Below the pieces are notes generated by a model that made no database searches, had not been told where the DNA came from, and saw only the letters and a list, made by a program, of their open reading frames with translations. A stretch of 64,000 nucleotides of DNA from Anabaena minutissima FACHB-250 (GTDB taxonomy: Bacteria; Cyanobacteriota; Cyanobacteriia; Cyanobacteriales; Nostocaceae): positions 248,001-312,000 of the forward strand of contig NZ_JACJRG010000001.1 of the NCBI RefSeq assembly GCF_014697125.1. Direction: 5' to 3'. Shown here piece after piece: positions 55,979 through 64,000 of this stretch (position 1 is its first letter; every line of letters begins with the position of its first letter). The position numbers were made by a program, and so were the translations under genes.

Positions 55979-58138
55979 TCATGACTCTCCTAAATTACCC
56001 AACTTAGGACTCCACCAGCCTTTTTGTGTGCTGAAATAAGCGACATCTTTATGTTTTTTATCTTGGCGTGACTGGGGATTAGAACACCGCAGCATGGTTT
56101 TTGGCTGTCCATCTTTGGTGTAACTGTACTCCTCTAAAGGCTGTTTGCATACAGGACAAGGATAAGATGTGACCTTAGTAGGCGGCTTTTGCTGATTCTC
56201 TCCTGCGCTGGCTTGATTTCTGGGTGCTTCCCAAGTTTTGCTGCGATCGCTCCAAAACAGTACAATGTTTGCACAGCCACTAGTACACTTGAGAAAATAT
56301 TTTTTCTTAAGTTTACTGCTTTTAATCTTAGAAAGAAAATTATTACACTCAGGGCAGCGCGTCCTAGAGGTTTCATACTGGCGTGTAGCAGATGCCATAA
56401 TATTTGACCCACTCACCACTACAGTTTTTGCTTTAGTGAGTGCTGGTGCAAAGTAATCTTGATTCCAAGTAGTGAGATATTGCTGCCAGCCTTGTTTACC
56501 TTGAGCGATCGCATCTAGAGCGTCTTCCATCTTAGCGGTGAATTCTGCTTCTAGTAAATCCGGCAGTGCTTTCTGTAAAAAGGCATCAACTTCTAATCCT
56601 AAAGCTGTGGGTTGTAGGCTTCCCTTTGCCAACTCCACATAACTCCGATGCTTGAGGGTGGCGACAGTAGGCGCATAGGTACTAGGGCGACCAATGCCTT
56701 TACGTTCCATTAACTGCACTAATTTGGGTTCACTGTAGCGTGGCGGCGGTTGTGTCTGTTTTTGCTCAAAATTGGCATTTTCCAGATTTAGAGCCTGTCC
56801 TTGCTGCACAGAAGGTAAAACCGAATCCTTGCTGAGATTATTCCAATACTTGGCATAACCATAAAATTCTATGATTTGCCCTCTAGCTTGCCACAACAGA
56901 TTCCCTGACTGCGTGACCACTTGAGTTTTACGGAGTTGTGCAGAACGACACTGAGAAGCAACTGCCCGTTTCCAAATCATCACGTATAAATTAAATTCAT
57001 CGGCTGGTAATTCAATTCGTAATTGTGCTGAGGGACGAAAAACGTCTGTAGGGCGAATTGCTTCATGGGCTTCTTGTGCAGATTTGCTGCTGCGATGCTT
57101 GGCTACTTGGGGTGGCACATTCTGCGGGTCATTTTGTTCTAACCACTGACGCGCACTTGCACAAAATTCAGGACTCAATATTACTGAGTCTGTTCGCATA
57201 TAAGTAATTAACCCAGCCTCATACAACTTTTGCGCCACCTGCATAGTTTTGTCTGGGGCAAATCTCAGCTTAGAACCGGCGGCTTGTTGCAAAGTGGAGG
57301 TGGTAAAGGGTGGGGGTGGTTGACGCTGAACGATCTTACCCTCAACCTGAATAACTTGGTGAGGATATTTTCGTGCTTCCTCGACTAACCTTGTAGCCTC
57401 TGCTTCCGACAGCACACGCTTAGATTCTGGTGCTTTCGTTGTATTATCTGCGGCATCATCATGGGTTTCTGCTGCTTGTTGTTCCGCTTCTTGGGCTGAG
57501 TTTGCCATACCCTTGTAAAAAGCTCGGAAACCCTCGGCATAATCTACCCAGACATTCCAATAATCTTGGGGAACAAAATTTTGAATCTCTCTTTCGCGCT
57601 GACAAATCAGGTGTAATGTAGCACTTTGGACTCTACCGACACTTTTAGCACCGTTATTTAATGCCCAAACTAGGGGACTGCCTTTATAACCTACCAACTT
57701 ATCTAAACAGTCGCGGCATAATCCCGCACCTACCAAGTTAGAGTCTAGCTTTCTGGGGCGAGCGATCGCAGATTTCACAGCCGATGCTGTAATCTCAGTA
57801 TATATAACTCGTTTCGCATCACGTAATCCTAACACTTCTTTGAGATGCCAGGCGATCGTTTCTCCCTCCCGGTCTGGGTCAGTCGCCAAGACAACTTCAT
57901 CAACCTGCTTAGTAAAAGCCTTTAGCTGCTGAATTGTCTCCTTAGCCCGTTGATCACGCGGCACATATTTGCATTGCACACTGCCGCCATCCATACTAAA
58001 TCCCAGTGAATCTTCACCTTCATTGCTGAGTTCTCGAATGTGACCACAACTAGCACGGACAATCCAGTCTGCACCCAGAATTTGACTAAGTTTTTTAACT
58101 TTACCAGGGGATTCAACGACTAGAAGACGTTTCACCAT
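55979..58138 (-). CDS. topA: DNA topoisomerase I
   Basis: Type IA topoisomerase relaxing negative supercoils. 719 residues. TOPRIM domain at the start (LLVVESPGKVKKLSQILG, then LATDPDREGETIAWHL). The active-site tyrosine is Tyr313 in YMRTDS. The C-terminal region has zinc-ribbon-like cysteine sets (CPECNNFLSKI with CTSGC, and CPVCKQPLEEY with CSNP), as in many bacterial TopA. Cyanobacteria may carry a second, longer topA, so this may be one of two. Confidence 0.95.
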   Translation of the reverse strand: MVKRLLVVESPGKVKKLSQILGADWIVRASCGHIRELSNEGEDSLGFSMDGGSVQCKYVPRDQRAKETIQQLKAFTKQVDEVVLATDPDREGETIAWHLKEVLGLRDAKRVIYTEITASAVKSAIARPRKLDSNLVGAGLCRDCLDKLVGYKGSPLVWALNNGAKSVGRVQSATLHLICQREREIQNFVPQDYWNVWVDYAEGFRAFYKGMANSAQEAEQQAAETHDDAADNTTKAPESKRVLSEAEATRLVEEARKYPHQVIQVEGKIVQRQPPPPFTTSTLQQAAGSKLRFAPDKTMQVAQKLYEAGLITYMRTDSVILSPEFCASARQWLEQNDPQNVPPQVAKHRSSKSAQEAHEAIRPTDVFRPSAQLRIELPADEFNLYVMIWKRAVASQCRSAQLRKTQVVTQSGNLLWQARGQIIEFYGYAKYWNNLSKDSVLPSVQQGQALNLENANFEQKQTQPPPRYSEPKLVQLMERKGIGRPSTYAPTVATLKHRSYVELAKGSLQPTALGLEVDAFLQKALPDLLEAEFTAKMEDALDAIAQGKQGWQQYLTTWNQDYFAPALTKAKTVVVSGSNIMASATRQYETSRTRCPECNNFLSKIKSSKLKKKYFLKCTSGCANIVLFWSDRSKTWEAPRNQASAGENQQKPPTKVTSYPCPVCKQPLEEYSYTKDGQPKTMLRCSNPQSRQDKKHKDVAYFSTQKGWWSPKLGNLGES

Positions 58139-58306
58139 AGCACCCGCTTGTTAAATACTCTTCATCACAGAAGCAACTCCTAATCATACACTATAGTAGT
58201 TATGTACTAGCAAATTTTGGGTAAATACCTGTGTAGGAATAAACAAAATTAATTACATACATTGTTTCCCTGTCTCCTGTTCCCTACGTCCTAGCAATGA
58301 GTTTAA

Positions 58307-59053
58307 TTATTCTTGGGCAGATCCTTGTTGTTTACCTTTGAGCCATGACCCAATACCCATAACACCAAACCCCAGCAGACCTAAAACAGAAGTGGGTTCA
58401 GGAATAACCACCACGCCTGCTAAGAAACCGAGATCATCATATACAAAAGAATTTTTGTTGCCAATTTCTGTAAGGACAATCTGACTGATGTTATCTCTAC
58501 GCGCAGATGAATTAAAAGACAAATATCCCCACTCTCCAGCTAGAGTTGTCATGGTTTTATTACCAATTAAGATGTTCTTAGCATCAAATGCTTGGAGTTG
58601 AAAAGTAGTGCTTTCAAATCCCCCAGAAGCAGAGATATAAAATCCGCTTATGAGTCCAGTAAAGTTAATGATCAGTGGATCTGTCGGTACACCACCATCT
58701 AATAAATTGGCTTCGCGGTTGAAGGCTAGAAAGTTAGAGCCGCTAAGTGCGCTGATGCCAAAATTATCCAGTTGATCTTGTATAGTTCCGCCTAATATAG
58801 CTCCACCAGACAATGTTCCTGGTTCACCGAAAGTCACACCACCATAGGGCGCATATAAGTCTTTAAGAGCGGTTGTTTGCGAGAAAAGAGATGGTGCATT
58901 CAATGGATTTCCTGAAACGCCAATACTATCAGTATCAAAGTCAATTGATACTATATATGGTGAAGCATTTACTACTCCTCCTGCGCTAATACTGATCAGT
59001 GTTACTGAAGCAGCAGCTATTGACAATTTTTTGAAGATAGTTGGGTTACTCAT
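58307..59053 (-). CDS. PEP-CTERM sorting-domain exported protein
   Basis: 248 residues. A signal peptide covers about 1-30. The C-terminal 30 residues read IPEPTSVLGLLGFGVMGIGS, then LKGKQQG, which is the PEP-CTERM signal (PEP motif, membrane helix, basic tail) recognised by exosortase. The central part is a beta-rich, glycine-rich domain of unknown function. It is probably displayed or released outside the cell. No exosortase gene is nearby. Confidence 0.85.
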   Translation of the reverse strand: MSNPTIFKKLSIAAASVTLISISAGGVVNASPYIVSIDFDTDSIGVSGNPLNAPSLFSQTTALKDLYAPYGGVTFGEPGTLSGGAILGGTIQDQLDNFGISALSGSNFLAFNREANLLDGGVPTDPLIINFTGLISGFYISASGGFESTTFQLQAFDAKNILIGNKTMTTLAGEWGYLSFNSSARRDNISQIVLTEIGNKNSFVYDDLGFLAGVVVIPEPTSVLGLLGFGVMGIGSWLKGKQQGSAQE

Positions 59054-59386
59054 AAAACTTATTCTTATTAGCAGTAATGCTGATTAAATACTACCATCTC
59101 TATTATTTACAGTAAAACTAAAATTACTTCTAAGAAAAATGATGAAAAATCCTCTGGATAGGGATTTGAGAGATTGTAAACAACCCACCCATAACTATAA
59201 CTATGCTCCTACCCACTCCCTGTTTACGCAAATAAGTAGGGCTACGCCACGCTGCGTGAACAAAAATCAACGCTGATTACTATAGCAATTACTGACAAGT
59301 ACTGAGAGAATATATCTTGTGTCAGTTGATTTATATATACCTTGACAGTTATTCTGCTTGAAGCACTCAATTTACCTACACCTTCC
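59054..59386. other. Intergenic region between PEP-CTERM and J-domain-like genes
   Basis: About 330 bases between divergent genes. Nothing clear apart from a GCCACGCTGCGTGAAC stretch near 59236, common in Nostoc intergenic DNA. Confidence 0.4.
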
Positions 59387-60448
59387 ATGCCTCGTAAAAT
59401 TGCGTCTCCACCTCACACCAGCAAAACAACACCCTTAGCTCTTTCCGAGTTACATATCCGCTTAGAGGGATTAGAAAAGGAACATCAATCGCTACTGAAA
59501 CAAATTAAGAGAAAGCGAACAGAACTAAAGAATTTTGTTGACCAGATGCGTTCTTTAGCAACGGAGATATTTCACAAAGCCAATCCCAATTTTCAAAAAA
59601 TGGCAGAACTTGACCAAGAAATTCATACTCTGTTCAAAGAAATTTTAACTAAAAGAAAGTTCGGTAAACAAACAAAAAAAAATATAGAAGCAGTTTATCA
59701 ACAACTCCAGTTAACAGGAATCATCAGTTTAAAATTTAATATTCCTGATGCAGATACAGAACTAGATGAATTGTTTGAAAATCTCCGTCCTCAAGATGAT
59801 AATTCCCAAGAAACAAGTAAAGACAGCCATCAAGCTTGGGAAACACAACAATCTATAGAATCTCCTTCTGCAACTAGAACAGATGAATCTAGAAAAGTTC
59901 GGCAAACATTTTTGAGGTTAGCAGAGATTTTTCACCCTGATAAAGTCCAAGATAACGAAACCCTTCAGTACCATACCGAAATCATGAAGGAAATCAATAA
60001 AGCTTACCAAGAAGGAGATTTGGCAAGACTATTAGAAATAGAGCAAAAGCATCAAGTCGGGGAATCTATCGATAATAATAGCGAAGATGATTTAACTCGC
60101 AAATGTAAAATTATAGAACAGCAAAACGAAATTCTACTCAATCAATATGAGAACTTGAAACAGGAACTACGTTCAGCTAAAAATACTCCTGAAGGTGCAA
60201 TGGTTGCCGATGCTCGTAAAGCAGCTAAACAAGGTATTGACTCTATTGACATGATGCTAGAGACAATAGATCATCAGATTAATGTAGTCACGGAAATTCG
60301 TGATTTTGTCCAAAATTTCCGTGACCAGAAATTGACGATTAAAGAATTTCTGAGTGGCCCAGTAACTCTACGTTCATTGAATGAGGAAATGATGGAAGAT
60401 ATGCTTGAGCAAATGATGTCAGAATTAGACGGAATAATAGTATTTTAA
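59387..60448 (+). CDS. Coiled-coil protein with a J-domain-like HPD segment
   Basis: 353 residues from the ATG at 59387 (a TTG at 59342 would add fifteen). Residues about 30-105 form a coiled coil. Near 170-225 lies FLRLAEIFHPDKVQDNET, with the HPD triplet that in J-domains contacts Hsp70, followed by MKEINKAYQEGDLARLLEIE, the helix seen after HPD. Residues about 235-280 are again coiled coil. The domain is shorter than a full J-domain on its N-terminal side, but the HPD and surrounding helices fit. It may be a DnaK co-chaperone. Partner unknown. Confidence 0.75.
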   Translation: MPRKIASPPHTSKTTPLALSELHIRLEGLEKEHQSLLKQIKRKRTELKNFVDQMRSLATEIFHKANPNFQKMAELDQEIHTLFKEILTKRKFGKQTKKNIEAVYQQLQLTGIISLKFNIPDADTELDELFENLRPQDDNSQETSKDSHQAWETQQSIESPSATRTDESRKVRQTFLRLAEIFHPDKVQDNETLQYHTEIMKEINKAYQEGDLARLLEIEQKHQVGESIDNNSEDDLTRKCKIIEQQNEILLNQYENLKQELRSAKNTPEGAMVADARKAAKQGIDSIDMMLETIDHQINVVTEIRDFVQNFRDQKLTIKEFLSGPVTLRSLNEEMMEDMLEQMMSELDGIIVF

Positions 60449-60617
60449 AAAGAAAGTTAGGCGCAGACTGTACTAACTCTCAACTTGCACCATTCTTAAT
60501 GATCCTAGAGTTGACAATTTTGCGAGAGCGTCCGCAGGAAAGCCTGTCACCTGTGTTTCTTGAAGCTAACTCACTACTAACCTTTAAATTTTATCCAAAA
60601 ATAACCCCATTACTCAT

Positions 60618-60727
60618 AAAAAAAGGCTTGGTTAAACCAAGCCTTTATATATACCAAGCATTTACTACACCAAGATTAATGTAAACCTACTCTTACTTTA
60701 GTTCATCTTCCTATAGAGTGTATACAA
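60618..60727 (-). ncRNA. Candidate small RNA unit A with intrinsic terminator
   Basis: Minus strand: leader AGGAAGATGAACTAAAGTAA near 60710-60690, then the hairpin AAGGCTTGG/CCAAGCCTT (60623-60645) followed by TTTTTTT (60618-60624), a canonical Rho-independent terminator. TATACA at about 60720-60725 could be a -10 box. Confidence 0.45.
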
Positions 60728-60766
60728 ATCATCTCAAAGCTGATATGTGCTAATTTAGCTGATAAT

Positions 60767-60874
60767 AAAAAAGGTTTGGTTAAAGACCAAACCTCTATAA
60801 TTGCTGTGCTTAACAACGTACAAAATTAATTTAAAACGACTGTCTTGACATAGCATCTTCCTTCAGTATGTATC
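60767..60874 (-). ncRNA. Candidate small RNA unit B with intrinsic terminator
   Basis: Minus strand: leader GGAAGATGCTATG near 60865-60853, hairpin AGGTTTGGT/ACCAAACCT (60772-60794), T run at 60767-60772. The stem differs from unit A by a paired C-G to T-A change. Confidence 0.45.
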
Positions 60875-60964
60875 AATTTATTGCTATAAATGGTAGGTAG
60901 AGTCATCATCTTGTCAAATTGAACTTCTCAGCAATAAATTTTATGTCCAAAAAACTAATAAAAA

Positions 60965-61076
60965 GTAAAAAGAGGCTTGAGTAATAACTCAGCCCCTAGG
61001 TATACCAGGTGTTTACCATATGCTTTTAATTTATGCCTAATTTGAGAATAATTCATCTGTCAAAAAGATGTGTACA
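60965..61076 (-). ncRNA. Candidate small RNA unit C
   Basis: Minus strand: TGTACACATC start, then AGATG, TGGTAAACACCTGGTATA, and a hairpin with G-U pairs and a mismatch (60972-60997), followed by CTTTTTACTTTTTA. Confidence 0.4.
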
Positions 61077-61310
61077 AAATTTAAAAAATCTGGTATGCAA
61101 TTCTAGAATACTAATTCTGTATTCAGCATTATAGAGATTTTCAATTTAAAAAATCCCCAATTTGTAGTGGTATAACAAGGCTTAAATGAGGCAAAAATTT
61201 TTAGCCTGGGTTAACGCAAAGAACCCAAAACCCTTATCTAGGTTAGGTTTACTTACGTTAACCCAACCTATGTCGAATTCTAAGTCTCATGTACAAATTT
61301 AATCAAATTA

Positions 61311-61417
61311 AAAGAAGACCCTGGAAGATAATCCAGGGTACACACACGTTTTTCAGGCATTAACAAGCTAAATTCTACCTATTTAGGAAATTTATATCCC
61401 CCATCTATGGAAAGATG
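61311..61417 (-). ncRNA. Weak candidate small RNA unit D
   Basis: Minus strand: the leader is hard to align to the others, but a strong hairpin ACCCTGGA/TCCAGGGT (61318-61339) followed by a CTTCTTTTA tract occupies the expected place. Confidence 0.3.
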
Positions 61418-61541
61418 CTGATTCAGTTTTTGCTTGATAATTAGCAGATTATTTTAAATTAATTAAAGTATTTAAACAAAATATTATTTTCTAATTAAAG
61501 TTGTAAATATTAAAATAAAAAATTGTTTTTTAAGTTTTTAC

Positions 61542-61652
61542 AAAATAGGCTTGGTTGTTATCCAAGCCTATACAAACCAAGAGTTTACCATATGCCACGT
61601 AATATATTTTAAATATTACTTTAGTCCATCTATCAATAGGTGTGTAAACACA
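61542..61652 (-). ncRNA. Candidate small RNA unit E
   Basis: Minus strand: TGTTTACACACC start, AGATGGACTAAAGTAA as in unit A, TGGTAAACTCTTGG, and the hairpin TAGGCTTGG/CCAAGCCTA (61546-61570), then TTTTG. Confidence 0.45.
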
Positions 61653-61746
61653 ACCTAAAATCTAGTGAGCAAGTTTTAAAATATACATTTAATAGAAATG
61701 AAATAAATATTGTCACCTGATAACCCAAAATTTTGTATACCTATAG

Positions 61747-61853
61747 AAAAGGTTTAGCTAGTGCTAAACCTCCATAGAAAGCAGTTATTCGACACACCAG
61801 AATTAATTTAAAACTACTCTTGTTCTAGGTCATCTTCCTAAAGGATGTGTTTA
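61747..61853 (-). ncRNA. Candidate small RNA unit F
   Basis: Minus strand: TTTAGGAAGATGACCTAG leader, AAGAGTAGTTTTAAATTAAT shared with units A and B, and the hairpin GGTTTAGC/GCTAAACC (61751-61770), then TTTTCTATAG. It is the first unit after tRNA-Ser. Confidence 0.45.
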
Positions 61854-61996
61854 AATATCCCTTTTTTTGATATCTAAGGGAAGTAACGTCCAAAATTGAC
61901 TCTGCACTTTTTGAGGGGGTCAAAATTTATGCAAAATATATCTCATTGCGATCGCAATAACAGGATAAATATCCTACAGCTTGAGATGAGATTAAA

Positions 61997-62081
61997 CGGA
62001 GAGGGGGGGATTCGAACCCCCGTTGAGTTTCCCCAAAACGCATTTCGAGTGCGTCACCATCAACCACTCGGACACCTCTCC
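61997..62081 (-). tRNA. trnS: tRNA-Ser(CGA)
   Basis: On the minus strand 85 nt, including discriminator G73, fold as a type II tRNA. The acceptor GGAGAGG pairs with CCTCTCC, the anticodon loop CTCGAAA (anticodon CGA, reading UCG) is closed by an ACGCA/TGCGT stem, the variable arm is long, and the T arm has GGGGGTTCGAATCCCCC. No CCA is encoded. The type II fold and the anticodon establish it as serine. Confidence 0.95.
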
Positions 62082-62179
62082 AGGTATGAACTCACGGGTT
62101 TGAGTGTTTTAAAAGTTCAACCCTTGTGAATTTAGGAAAATACTGAGACTCAGTTTCCTCTTGTCATCATAGCATCCCT

Positions 62180-62510
62180 TCACCCCCGCAACACTGCCAA
62201 CGCTGTGGACAAGTCCTGTCCCTTCTCCTCAATAAAATCCAACAAGTCCTCTGGGGTGTGGGTATCTTCCTCAACCTTGAAGTTAGGGTTAACCGCCTTG
62301 AGGTCATAAGTTTTTGGCTTCAATTCCTACACGGGTAACAGTCCAGCTTCTTTCGCTGTCTTTTCGTTCTGGTAACAGTTCTAAAAATTCTTTAAAGTGT
62401 TTACGGCTTAGTGGGGTGCGTTTTCCTATCTTGATATCAGACAAGTCATAATACCAAATTTTCTCTGTCACCTGGCCACGAGTAAAGAACAGAATATTGG
62501 CTTTTACACC
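62180..62510 (-). pseudogene. 3' fragment of an N-6 DNA methylase (HsdM-like) with a frameshift
   Basis: Minus strand. One frame (62510 to about 62315) reads GVKANILFFTRGQVTEKIWY, then RTPLSRKHFKEFLELLPERK, as in the C-terminal half of type I-like DNA methylases. It meets TGA at about 62312. The other frame continues with KTYDLKAVNPNFKVEEDTH to a stop at 62180-62182. All of the catalytic NPPF-containing part is absent and a stop codon precedes the fragment, so it is a relic of a restriction-modification gene. Confidence 0.75.
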
Positions 62511-62625
62511 TCACCAGCAGCTACGAATGTACCAGCAAGTAAGCTCACAATACACCACAGTTTACAGTCATTTAATAGCTTGCATTTAGTTTGAAGGAAG
62601 GCTGTTTCATTGGTGCGGAACAGTA

Positions 62626-62709
62626 GTAGAAACAATGTTAGATACAGGATTTACTGAATTCTTAGCCATGAATAAACAAGATGTGCAAAGTCTTGATTGG
62701 CATTTTTGA
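62626..62709 (+). pseudogene. Fragment of a clan AA (retropepsin-like) aspartic protease gene
   Basis: Plus strand: VVETMLDTGFTEFLAMNKQD, then VQSLDWHF and a stop. LDTGFTEFLA resembles the active-site DTG of small bacterial clan AA proteases (IDTGFTGFL), and the residues after it also fit. No start codon or C-terminal half is present. It is a short relic next to the methylase fragment. Confidence 0.55.
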
Positions 62710-62760
62710 AATAAAGATAAATTAAGAACTGCACTAAAGTATCTTTATACAAATGTTGCC

Positions 62761-63390
62761 TTAGACTTTTTTATCATTTAATAATCTGAGTAAAAATAAG
62801 CCAGTAATGCTACCATAAATCAACCCAGTAGATAAACTAATTGATAAACCCGCCACAGGTATAAGTACAAATAAAGCTCCCAAACCGCCCCCCGTTAATC
62901 CTACGACAATGGAAGTGCAAAGGAAATATACGAGTACACCTACTGTCCCACTAGATAAAAAGCCTAAAAGATTAGCAAATAACCAGCTATAAATTTTTTT
63001 CATTTCCCATCTCATCACCAATCCTTGAGCAAAGCTTAGGGAAATTATGGTGATAAATACACCTGATATTAAAACAACAGCCGGGTTAGAGATGAAACGA
63101 CCTAATAAGCTTGTTATTCCCCCACCTATAAACATACCGAAAGTTGTTGCTAAAATCCATTTAACCAGAATATGATTATTGATTGCGAAGATTCTTTGAT
63201 TGAAAAGTTTTGGTAAAAATAAACCTTGGGCAAATCCCAAAAAGAATCCGCAAGTAGCACCTGATATAGACAAGTATTCTAGTGTATATGTGGACGAGAA
63301 GAAAGCAGCAATAATACCACTAATTAAGCCAATAGTATTTCCTATTACCCAAAACCAGATTTTCTTGTCTTTTAAAGGATTTTTATACAT
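62761..63390 (-). CDS. Polytopic membrane protein of unknown function
   Basis: 209 residues with about six hydrophobic segments (about 12-31, 39-56, 75-93, 100-122, 135-157 and 170-200), glycine-rich. A basic start (MYKNPLKDKKIWFW) suggests a cytoplasmic N-terminus. No family is recognised. It lies between gene fragments and the proB region, all in an accessory-like stretch. Confidence 0.7.
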   Translation of the reverse strand: MYKNPLKDKKIWFWVIGNTIGLISGIIAAFFSSTYTLEYLSISGATCGFFLGFAQGLFLPKLFNQRIFAINNHILVKWILATTFGMFIGGGITSLLGRFISNPAVVLISGVFITIISLSFAQGLVMRWEMKKIYSWLFANLLGFLSSGTVGVLVYFLCTSIVVGLTGGGLGALFVLIPVAGLSISLSTGLIYGSITGLFLLRLLNDKKV

Positions 63391-63802
63391 GGTTAGCTAT
63401 GCAATTTGATGGGTGTTATATATTCATCCAGGGTAATAGTCTGACAATTTAGTAATGATACGAACTTAAGAGGGTGCATTCACTTTTGGAAAAAACATAA
63501 TTATCTAGTGCCAGAAACTCCACTATATGGGTTGTCTAAAAAAAATGCTCTGCCAAAATTGGATGCTCCCACAATTTTTTATTCTTAATTAGAGAATAGG
63601 AGCTAATGAAAGATATCTCTTTTAGAGTAATACTCTTGTATTATTTTGTACTACTCGTTTGCGATCAGCTTCGCTGGTGCTAAAAGCAATCGCCCTGTGC
63701 CAGTTGCGTAAGTCCTGGTTATAATGCCCACTTTTATGTTCTTAAACAAGCAAAACTCTAGAGGTATATCTTTAATTCTTGAAGTATGACGGGGTTTTGC
63801 TT
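63391..63802. other. Intergenic region downstream of proB
   Basis: About 410 bases with no gene. A 9-bp inverted repeat AAGCAAAAC (63748-63756) and its complement (63794-63802) directly follows the proB stop and may terminate it. A TATTCTTAATTAGAGAATA hairpin-like stretch lies near 63580-63598. Confidence 0.45.
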
Positions 63803-64000
63803 TTAAGTCAAAACTAAGTTATCCCGGTGAATGACAGTTTCCGCACCGACGTAACCTAAGATTGTTGGAATTTCTCTGGAGTGACACCCCCGAATCTTTT
63901 CTAGGTCGGTGCTATTGTAGTTAACTAGTCCTCTGGCAATTTCTTGACCGTTGACATCACATAATTGCACTGCATCTTGGCTGTCAAATTCGCCTTCAAT
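63803..64000 (-). CDS. proB: Glutamate 5-kinase, C-terminal part
   Basis: The gene runs off the right edge; 65 codons plus the stop (63803-63805) are visible. The residues IEGEFDSQDAVQLCDVNGQE, then GLVNYNSTDLEKIRGCHSRE and VIHRDNLVLT, match the PUA domain at the end of bacterial ProB, the first enzyme of proline synthesis. The kinase domain is outside the window. Confidence 0.9.
   Translation of the reverse strand: MEGEFDSQDAVQLCDVNGQEIARGLVNYNSTDLEKIRGCHSREIPTILGYVGAETVIHRDNLVLT

Larger units (their letters stand above)
60449..61996 (-). repeat. Non-coding array of six diverged ~110-nt hairpin units
   Basis: No gene longer than chance. Six related units at 60618, 60767, 60965, 61311, 61542 and 61747 (starts) lie at 149-346 bp spacing, all in the same direction. 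Read on the minus strand each has a leader with GGAAGATG or AGATG, a middle ending TGGTATA or similar, and a terminal hairpin, then T residues. Stem pairs change together between units (GGCTTGG/CCAAGCC, GGTTTGG/CCAAACC, GGTTTAGC/GCTAAACC). The array is downstream of tRNA-Ser on the same strand. A separate inverted repeat (TGGGTTAACG, 61207-61216 with 61256-61265) is inserted between units. Confidence 0.75.

Noticed and set aside
60449..61996. A CRISPR array in the repeat region before tRNA-Ser
   Set aside because: The units are diverged and about 110 nt long, spacing is irregular, and there are no uniform repeats with equal spacers and no cas genes.

Overview
The window looks like a chromosomal segment of a filamentous, heterocyst-forming cyanobacterium of the Nostoc/Anabaena group. 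The evidence is the very frequent octamer GCGATCGC (the HIP1 palindrome), many blocks of short tandem heptamers (CACCTGT, CAGCACT, ACTCATT, GGGGATT types; the STRR repeats known from Nostocales), the AT-rich intergenic DNA, and gene content and protein lengths typical of the group (a 930-residue SecA without C-terminal zinc motif, a DUF3153 lipoprotein, an FHA-fused ABC exporter, a Ser/Thr kinase with an ARC6-like tail). No rRNA, CRISPR array, prophage or intact insertion sequence was found. One tRNA gene, tRNA-Ser(CGA), is present.

Layout. 0-10.4 kb: the start of a membrane protein (probably AI-2E type), pdxH, a DUF3153 lipoprotein, argB, a STAND NTPase abutting aroK, a small conserved protein, a LapA-like membrane protein, ubiX and RNase R. 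10.4-20.7 kb: a 1-kb gap before an unusual 268-residue protein, then clpP, a P-loop kinase, pheS, surE, a metallo-hydrolase, ribF, a MoxR ATPase and a PRC-barrel protein. 20.7-28.3 kb: smc, a Phd/PIN toxin-antitoxin pair and secA. 28.3-36.7 kb: an accessory stretch with a diheme cytochrome, GNAT enzymes, a nuclease-like/TPR fusion, miaE, a VOC protein, an orphaned higA beside a decayed higB, comF and a PPC-domain protein. 36.7-47.3 kb: cobS, argS, a beta-lactamase-fold protein, a Ser/Thr kinase divergent from an FHA-ABC transporter, and a sugar-binding lipoprotein. 47.3-59.1 kb: an MFS carrier, accD, prepilin peptidase, leuB, two tandem MscS channels, topA and a PEP-CTERM protein. 59.1-64 kb: a J-domain-like coiled-coil protein, a tandem non-coding array, tRNA-Ser, gene fragments, a small membrane protein and the 3' end of proB.

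Most genes are housekeeping genes standing alone or in short groups: amino-acid synthesis (argB, aroK, leuB, proB), cofactors (pdxH, ubiX, ribF, cobS), translation (pheS, argS, miaE), secretion (secA, prepilin peptidase) and chromosome upkeep (smc, topA). The kinase and FHA-ABC genes at 41.9-46.0 kb form a plausible signalling module, since FHA domains bind phospho-threonine.

The most unusual feature is at 60.6-61.9 kb. Six diverged copies of a roughly 110-nt unit lie in tandem on the minus strand, downstream of tRNA-Ser(CGA) on the same strand. Each ends in a hairpin followed by T residues, and the stem bases differ between copies in a compensating way. This suggests a family of tandem small RNAs, or a multi-terminator trailer of the tRNA. 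Also of note are the nuclease-TPR fusion, the decayed higB, gene fragments of a DNA methylase and an aspartic protease, and a mosaic of palindromic repeats between genes.
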